DNA from: Platerodrilus igneus
Taxonomy: Eukaryota; Arthropoda; Insecta; Coleoptera; Lycidae
Direction of reading: 5' to 3'
NCBI GenBank assembly: GCA_036346225.1
Contig: JARFIW010000599.1
Coordinates: 930,001 to 994,000 of the forward strand
Length of the DNA: 64,000 nt
A program made the translations under genes and the position numbers. Position 1 is the stretch's first letter. Every line of letters begins with the position of its first letter. A model generated the notes under the pieces. It worked only from the letters and a program-made list of their open reading frames with translations. It was not told the origin of the DNA and made no database searches. Positions 58,183 through 64,000 of this stretch are shown here, piece after piece.

Positions 58183-59720
58183 TCGAAACCGATCATAGAC
58201 CTCTTTTAGGACTACTTAAAAAGCCGCTTGATAAAATGTCCCCTCGCATTTTAAGGTTGTCTCTTAAGCTTTTAAAATATCGTTTTACTTTAAATCATGT
58301 ACCAGGTAAACAGCTTCAAGTGCCCGATGCACTTAGTCGGGAACCAACAAAAGAAAAAATTTCAACTAATTATTTGGATTGTGGCTTAAAAGTATTTTCT
58401 ATTCTTGCAGTTAGACCTGAAACAGAACAAAAAATTCAAATAGCTATTGATAATGATCAAACCTTACAAAAAAAAATTAAACAGTATGTCATAAATGGTT
58501 GGCCTCAACATAAAAAATATGTTCCACCTGAAATTAAAAAATTTTGGTCGATAAGAAATGACATTTTTCTGCATCAGAACATGCTATTTTTTAACAAACG
58601 TCTAATCCTCCCCAAAAGTTTACAGTCTGAATTTCTTGCATTGATACATAAGCACCATCAAGGTGTTATTTCCTGCAAAAAGTTAGCTGAGGAATCAATC
58701 TACTATTCGGGATGGTCATCAGATCTAGAAAAAATAGTACTTACGTGTCCTACATGTCAAATGTATTATAAATCCAACACAAGAGAACCACTAACTCCAC
58801 ATGAAATTCCCGATTTGCCATGGCAAAAAATCGGAATTGATTTCAAATCTTTTCAAAATCAAGATTTTCTGGTTGTAGTAGACTATTTCAGCAAATTTGC
58901 TGTAGTAAATAAGCTGGTAAACAAAACTGCATCTACTGTTATTTCTGCATTAAAAAATATTTTTATTATTAATGGAATCCCTCTAGAAATTTACACAGAC
59001 AATGGGCCTCCTTTTAACTCTCGCAAATTTTATAAATTCTCAGAAAAATATGATATAAAATTGACCACCTCCAGCCCTTACTACCCACATTCAACGGCAT
59101 GATAGAACGAAATATTCAAACTGTTAAGGGCTTATTAACGAAGGGCTTACAAGACGGTATTGACCCCTTCTTATCTATCCTCAACTATAATATCACCCCC
59201 AAACAAGATTTACCAGCTCCTTGTAATCTTTTAATGGGATGCAATTTGCGTTCAACTTTTCCTGTAAGTTTTTATCTACTCAAACCATCATTTCCATTAG
59301 AGGGAACCTCAAATAAGCTTAAAATATTACAAGATAAACAAAAGGCTTATTATGATAAGTCAACCAAAAAATTACCTCCGCTTGCACCTGGTCAAGCCGT
59401 ACTAGTTCAAGATGGAATCCGCAAATGGAAACCAGGTACTGTTATTTCTGAATCTGGGATAAACGATTATTCTATAAAAATCGGAGAAGGTGAATACCGT
59501 AGAAATCGAGTCTCTTAGACATTTCCGTCAGCCACTCCCTCCTCACGCAAAAGAAGAAATCGAGGAAGAACGAGTGCACCCAAGTGAAACGATACCAGTT
59601 ACAGAAAAAACTCACGTAAGTGAAACAATACCATTTCGAGATACTAAAATTATCGGGGAAAAAAATGTTATAACTAGATACGGTAGGGTTGTCAAAGCTC
59701 CTATTAAATTTACATGTTAA
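58183..59720 (+). pseudogene. RNase H end and integrase, frameshifted
   Basis: 58236-59102: KYRFTLNHVPGKQLQVPDAL (end of RNase H), then the integrase zinc region LIHKHHQG with VLTCPTCQMY, then the catalytic aspartates in WQKIGIDFKSF and EIYTDNGPPF. A one-base slip near 59090 precedes IERNIQTVKGLL, which carries the catalytic glutamate (59099-59518). The C-terminal part continues in a third frame (59490-59720) to a stop shortly before the polypurine tract. Integrase inserts the element DNA into the host. Confidence 0.8.
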
Positions 59721-59772
59721 GCTGTGTATTTTATTACATGTTTATGATAGTTTAGTTAAAAAAAAAAAAGGG

Positions 59773-60029
59773 GGTCATGTATTAATGTTTCGTTCTAGTT
59801 ACTATATTATCTATTGCGCACGTGTGCGATACATTGCGCAGTACCAACATGGACGCGACCGTGAATACACGCATCGCTCGTAACCTTACATTTTATGTAT
59901 CGTTTTATGTAATTGTATAAATACATGTTAATTGTAACAATTCATTATCGTAATATATCTATTTGCATATCACATAATAATACTGCCTTTTCGTAGAGTT
60001 TGTGTCTTAGCAAATAACAAACTATCACA
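59773..60029 (+). repeat. 3' LTR
   Basis: 257 bp, nearly identical to 55303-55559, preceded by a run of A then G (polypurine tract, about 59759-59774) and followed by the TCCAT duplication. Confidence 0.9.
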
Positions 60030-60032
60030 TCC

Positions 60033-60208
60033 ATGACATCTCACAATTAGTTAGCGGCCTGGCATGTTGGTAGCGATTCATTGCTTACGCCTTACCATAA
60101 CATATAACTTAATAAACATCACCTAGACATAACTCACAATTAATTAGCAGTCAGGCATGTTTGCAGCGATTCGTTACGTAAGTCTTACCATAACATATAA
60201 TTTAACAC
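60033..60208 (+). repeat. LINE 3' tail repeats, units 2 and 3
   Basis: Two further units of about 90 bp (starting 60033 and about 60123), each ending CATAACATATAA(C/T)TTAA. With 55206-55297 they form a three-copy tandem that directly follows the LINE ORF. Confidence 0.75.
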
Positions 60209-60209
60209 T

Positions 60210-62338
60210 TTTCCTTTTTTGGAGGGGATAACCAGGTAATATTTCATTTCCTTATACATGGGAATCATGTAAACATGTTGGAGTTCTTTAACAACCATCA
60301 GATTGCTAAAATCTATTATGTAGAGCCAGGTAGATAGGAACACCTAGGCCAAGCTATTTAGGTTGTGAAGGGTATGTAAAACTTTTTAGATTAGCACAGA
60401 ATAGAAAAGAAGTTAAGAGCTGCGTCAAACCGACCTTAGTAAGGTCAAAAACAAAATGATGATGAATTCAAGCCTTGTATACTCCGTGATGTATTTCAAA
60501 AAGGAAGAATCAGAAGGATTTTTAACTTTGTAAAGTAATATCGAGTAATATGTTCTTACACTTTCAAATTGTCAGGAAAGAATGTTTAATAACGCAAACC
60601 AAATGTGAAAGAAAACTTCTAGACTATCCAAATCGTGTAGCATGTGTTGATAACAATACTCGTATGAATTAGGACGTTACGATAATATACCGATATTAAG
60701 GTGTAAGGTTGGTTGACTAACCAACTATTGTAGACAAAATAAAATGCACAACGTGAATTACGAAATTGTAATACTTCATCAGAACCGTCACTCATAACAG
60801 GTGGTTATACAAAGTGTCGGAGAAATTTGAGAGTCGGAAATTGAACGAAAATATTCAGGCGGGTGAAATTTAATGTAACAAGGTATTTAAAACATGTTAT
60901 ATATAAATTACTCTAGATTAGTATTTATCTTTATGTTTTAAAATGTCACCGTATTTACGATTGGATGATTTTATTACATTTCGTTCGTAACGAGCACGAT
61001 TTAAAGCAAAGCTTATAAATTCTTATTTGTTTTAGGATGTTAATTGGCATTAGAAATCCCACACTTTCCCACCCTCCTCTCACCGTCTCCCTCGGAGGAG
61101 ATACGCGATTAACGTCCCCTCTGATTTCTGAACTTATCTTACTTGGGTTGGCACGAGTTTGATTAATTTCCAGGTAACAGAAAACTCGTCTCCTGAATAA
61201 TATGAGATGCAACATTGGAGAATTCAAGCATCAAATAATTAACAGGAAAATATCCCTAAGTATTCTATAAAATAACTTTATTTTCAAACTGCAAAATAGT
61301 TCGCCTAAACATACATTCACGAGAAGTCGCAACAATAAACTAAACTTACATAAAAAACAGACCTACACTTAAACAAATTAAGAATACCTGCAAAATATTA
61401 ATTAGTTTGAGAAACACTTACCAACAACGTTTAATCATATTACAAAATTAACATATACTATTTAAAATTGGTCAGTCTAAAAATGTCACTATATAAAATT
61501 GTTTGATTAAGTAGTTGCATGATATTGAATGACAAAACTTTAAAAAATACTGCAGTGAAGGTTAAACCAAACAAGATAAGTAACCAAGAAGTGATTGGTA
61601 TGGCCCAGCCTTTACTCAGTTTAATATGTAGAAGTGAAGACGGTATCGTTTGAAAATTTAATTTGACCAGTCTGTGGCAGGTGATAATGATTTTAAAAAC
61701 GGTGGTCCACTTATTGGAGACTCTGGAAATCTTTGCATATAACGTTCCAATCGCAAATATTTAACAGTAACCAAATGACCAGAGTACCTATAAAATATAA
61801 TAAGCGTTATTGTACATGTTGTGGTGTATATGCATTAGCCATTAATTAGAGGGAAAAAAATCATATTACCTTTAATTAATAAAAAAAGAAGAACACTGAC
61901 ACTGTATGAACTCGACTTGCCTTGTGTGAAGTATTCACTTTTCTCCATCTACTCACAAATTGAACAATATCTACATTCTTTAAATTGTAGCACCTTTTGG
62001 CTGCATTAAATTATATTTTAGTATTTCAATGTAGAGGGTTTTTGTATCCAGCCACGGAAAGCTTTTTTCCCATCCTTAAATGCTTACGTATAGTTCTCAC
62101 AAACTCATGGATAATAATCCCATGAATTATGGCATGTATTCCGCATAAAGCTGCATTTTCAAGGTTCCAGGAATATGCTGTAGTCAAATGGTCAGCCATG
62201 AAATGCGTGGAATAGAGAGAATACTACAGGTTTGTGGGAATGATGACTTTAAAGCAAGTGACTTTACTATCGGCAATCTAAGAGATCAAACGAGTATACA
62301 TGTTAGTTCGGCAAACTAATCCCTTACTCTTTCCATAC
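60210..62338. other. No gene recognised
   Basis: About 2.1 kb, AT-rich. The longest frame (90 residues, minus, 60955-61227) has no recognised motif. No clear repeats. Confidence 0.4.
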
Positions 62339-62598
62339 TGTTATGATTTTGTATATTTATATTTGGCGCCATAGTAATAATAGTTGGCAGTATTGGATGA
62401 GAACGTTCGTTGCCGAGAAATGTTGTTAAGTTGTCATTCATGAGAGTACTGTCATGGAATCAATAGAGTTAAGTTACGATATGATGATGATTGTACCAAA
62501 TAATGTTTTTTACGTTTTGTAAGTTCTAATAATAAATACGTACTTCAGGTTGCAATGTTATGTTTATATTACGGGTCAAGATTTACTAAGTTATAACA
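62339..62598 (+). repeat. 5' LTR (putative)
   Basis: 260 bp, TGTTATG...GTTATAACA, ending four bases before the primer-binding site. The partner LTR lies outside the window, so the ends are inferred from TG...CA and the PBS. Confidence 0.6.
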
Positions 62599-62601
62599 TT
62601 C

Positions 62602-62615
62602 TGGTGATGAGGATG
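62602..62615 (+). other. Primer-binding site
   Basis: TGGTGATGAGGATG, overlapping the gag start codons at 62607 and 62613. Shares its first six bases with the PBS at 55560. Confidence 0.5.
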
Positions 62616-63425
62616 TCGGCGGATAATGAAAGTAGAAGCATGCAGCAACAACCTAAATACATTCCCTCAAGTTTCGTGATCGAATTTTTTGATCAGAAAA
62701 CGCAAAAGTTTGAAAGATGGTTGCAAAGGCTAGAGTCATCGTTCCAAATTTTCCAAATCGTGGATGTGGAAATGAAAAAGAACTACTTACTTCATTACAT
62801 CGGTGTTGATGCATTTGAAATTGTGTGTGACGCATTATCTCCTGCTGAACCCCATACAAAAATCTACAATGATGTAGTACAAATATTAAAGCAATTTTAT
62901 GATCCGAGACCTGTAGAAATTGCGGAATACTATAAATTCCACCATCGCATGCAACAAGAAGGTGAAACTGTACGTGAGTATTCGGCTATTCTAAGAAAAA
63001 CGGCAACACATTGTGGTTTTGCTACTTATTTATTAACTGCGCTGCGCAACCAATTAGTTTGTGGGTTACGAAATGAAAAAATTAGAAGTAGGTTATTAGA
63101 AGTTGCAGACCTAAGCTTAGATAAAGCTGTTGAAATGGCCAGTAGCTTAGAAACATCGTACAAAAATTCCAATGAATTTGCTGTAAATACGATACATAGA
63201 AGCAACAACAAATACAAAAAAGTTGTATTTGCGAATACGTCAAATACAGGTATAAGGAGAAATAAATCCAGCACTCGCATAGTGCAAAATCAAGGTCAAC
63301 AGGACACACGTGTAGTCTGTTACAGGTGTGGCGAACAGCATTTTGCTACAACTTGTAAACATATAAATACGAAATGTAACTTTTGTAAAAAAAATGGGAC
63401 ATCTTCAGCGTCAATGTTTAAGTAA
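62607..63425 (+). CDS. Gag, broken in the second zinc knuckle
   Basis: Start at 62607 or 62613, just after the LTR. The body has KFERWLQRLESSFQIF, YLLHYIGVDAFEIV and QEGETVREYSAILRKTATHC, typical of the mag/K02A2.6 Gag. First knuckle CYRCGEQHFATTC is intact. The second begins CNFCKK, but a run of eight A (63387-63394) puts its remainder (GHLQRQC) in the +1 frame, and the gag frame ends at 63425. This may be a single-base insertion or a sequencing error in the homopolymer. Confidence 0.75.
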   Translation: MRMSADNESRSMQQQPKYIPSSFVIEFFDQKTQKFERWLQRLESSFQIFQIVDVEMKKNYLLHYIGVDAFEIVCDALSPAEPHTKIYNDVVQILKQFYDPRPVEIAEYYKFHHRMQQEGETVREYSAILRKTATHCGFATYLLTALRNQLVCGLRNEKIRSRLLEVADLSLDKAVEMASSLETSYKNSNEFAVNTIHRSNNKYKKVVFANTSNTGIRRNKSSTRIVQNQGQQDTRVVCYRCGEQHFATTCKHINTKCNFCKKNGTSSASMFK

Positions 63426-64000
63426 AGGAGACAAAGGACGCAGTACAAAAAATATTAATGCAGTAAGCAGCGAATTTTCAGATCCGAATGAAGAGCAAGA
63501 AGTAACACATTATATTAATAATATTACCGTGAAGCTACCAGCGACAGCAATAATAAGGAGTAATATTCGCAGAAAAATATGGACTGAAGTAAAAATAAAC
63601 GATCATCCTGTTAAAATGGAAATCGATAGTGGTAGTTCAGTATCGTTAATTAATGGAAATGACTTTCGTAAGATTTTTAATGATCTTGAGCTCAAACCTA
63701 CAAATATTAAATTGACTTCCTATTGCAATACACCTTTAACTGTTTTAGGTTATGCTGAGGTAGTAGTGGAGTGGCAACAGGCAAAACTTGAAAACCTTAA
63801 GTTATATGTAGTTAATTCTACAAATAATCCTCTGTTAGAAAGGGATTGGATGAAGGTAAACATAAATTGGAATGAAGTTTTTAAAGGTAATGTAAGTACT
63901 GTAACAAAACAACAGGTGTTCAGTGAAAACGATAGTAATTTGAAATTAAAACTTAATGCTTTGTTGCATAAGTATTCAGTTTTAATGGGCGAGGATGCTG
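63394..64000 (+). CDS. Protease and following pol region, partial
   Basis: An open frame in phase +1 to gag from about 63394 to the window end. It begins with the rest of the second knuckle (GHLQRQCLSKGDKG), continues with VKMEIDSGSSVSLING (catalytic DSGS of retropepsins) and NPLLERDWM (second block), and then the linker that leads to RT in this group (LKLNALLHKYSVLMGEDA). No lesion is seen in this 600-bp stretch. RT would begin just outside the window. Confidence 0.75.
   Translation, partial: MGHLQRQCLSKGDKGRSTKNINAVSSEFSDPNEEQEVTHYINNITVKLPATAIIRSNIRRKIWTEVKINDHPVKMEIDSGSSVSLINGNDFRKIFNDLELKPTNIKLTSYCNTPLTVLGYAEVVVEWQQAKLENLKLYVVNSTNNPLLERDWMKVNINWNEVFKGNVSTVTKQQVFSENDSNLKLKLNALLHKYSVLMGEDA

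Larger units (their letters stand above)
55303..60029 (+). mobile_element. Complete Ty3/gypsy element (mag/K02A2.6-like), 4727 bp
   Basis: Two 257-bp LTRs (55303-55559 and 59773-60029) are nearly identical: G for A near 55353/59828, T for A in the ACATTT(A/T)ATG stretch, and the first base. A 5-bp target duplication TCCAT lies at 55298-55302 and 60030-60034. PBS-like TGGTGACAGTGG follows the 5' LTR at 55560, and an A11G5 polypurine tract precedes the 3' LTR. Gag, protease, RT, RNase H and integrase occur in canonical order but are spread over several frames. No env frame is seen. Confidence 0.9.
62339..64000 (+). mobile_element. Ty3/gypsy element, 5' part, runs off the window
   Basis: LTR 62339-62598, PBS from 62602, gag from 62607, protease near 63610, then an open frame to the last base. 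Same group as 55303-60029 (two linked knuckles, TGGTGA primer site), but the proteins are clearly different. Confidence 0.8.

Noticed and set aside
60955..61227. 90-residue minus-strand frame
   Set aside because: No recognisable motif, AT-rich surroundings and no supporting context.

Overview
This is eukaryotic, almost certainly insect, nuclear DNA. It is AT-rich and holds no intact host gene. It contains R1-type and other LINEs, Penelope-like sequence, Ty3/gypsy LTR elements, Tc1/mariner and Merlin DNA transposons, a tRNA-derived SINE, a satellite, and a short stretch of the arthropod telomere repeat TTAGG. Every recognisable protein comes from a mobile element, except one chimeric retrocopy of two cellular genes (a ubiquitin-specific protease joined to ABCF1). 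Nothing bacterial (operon, CRISPR, phage) is present.

Layout. 1-1590: foldback-like element whose inverted arms are tandem repeats. 1859-3870: gypsy 5' LTR, primer-binding site and a pol scrap. 3839-6912: a 268-bp inverted pair enclosing an LTR fragment and a mariner fragment. 7000-10140: nothing recognised; a minisatellite follows. 10700-16850: an R1/LOA-type LINE, decayed, with a 643-bp Penelope palindrome inserted at its ORF1/ORF2 overlap. 17755-18405: N-terminal mariner fragment. 19720-24560: satellite of about 250-bp monomers arranged as alternating A/B dimers. 25537-26820: mariner pseudogene. 27267-27600: SINE. 27656-29173: two LTRs fused head to head with one target duplication.

30088-42794 is a tandem array of roughly 2.26-kb units that look LTR-derived. 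It carries one solo LTR and one orphan gag-protease region. 42795-48035 is a large Penelope palindrome, itself hit by the chimeric retrocopy and by a solo LTR. 48036-55216 is a second LINE, split by a Merlin transposon whose four-exon transposase gene is broken by yet another solo LTR. 55303-60029 is a complete gypsy element with near-identical LTRs and a damaged interior, inserted in 90-bp repeats at the LINE 3' end. 62339-64000 is the 5' part of a further gypsy element running off the window.

The value of the window is its nesting. Several insertions can be resolved to the base from target duplications: Penelope into the R1 LINE (11 bp), retrocopy into Penelope (9 bp), solo LTR into Penelope (4 bp), solo LTR into the Merlin exon (4 bp), gypsy into LINE tail repeats (5 bp), and the inverted double LTR (4 bp). 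The most unusual objects are the head-to-head LTR unit, the USP/ABCF1 chimeric retrocopy without a poly(A) tail, and the Penelope palindromes with a conserved hammerhead-like motif. All family calls are from motif recognition by eye; no database search or alignment was run.
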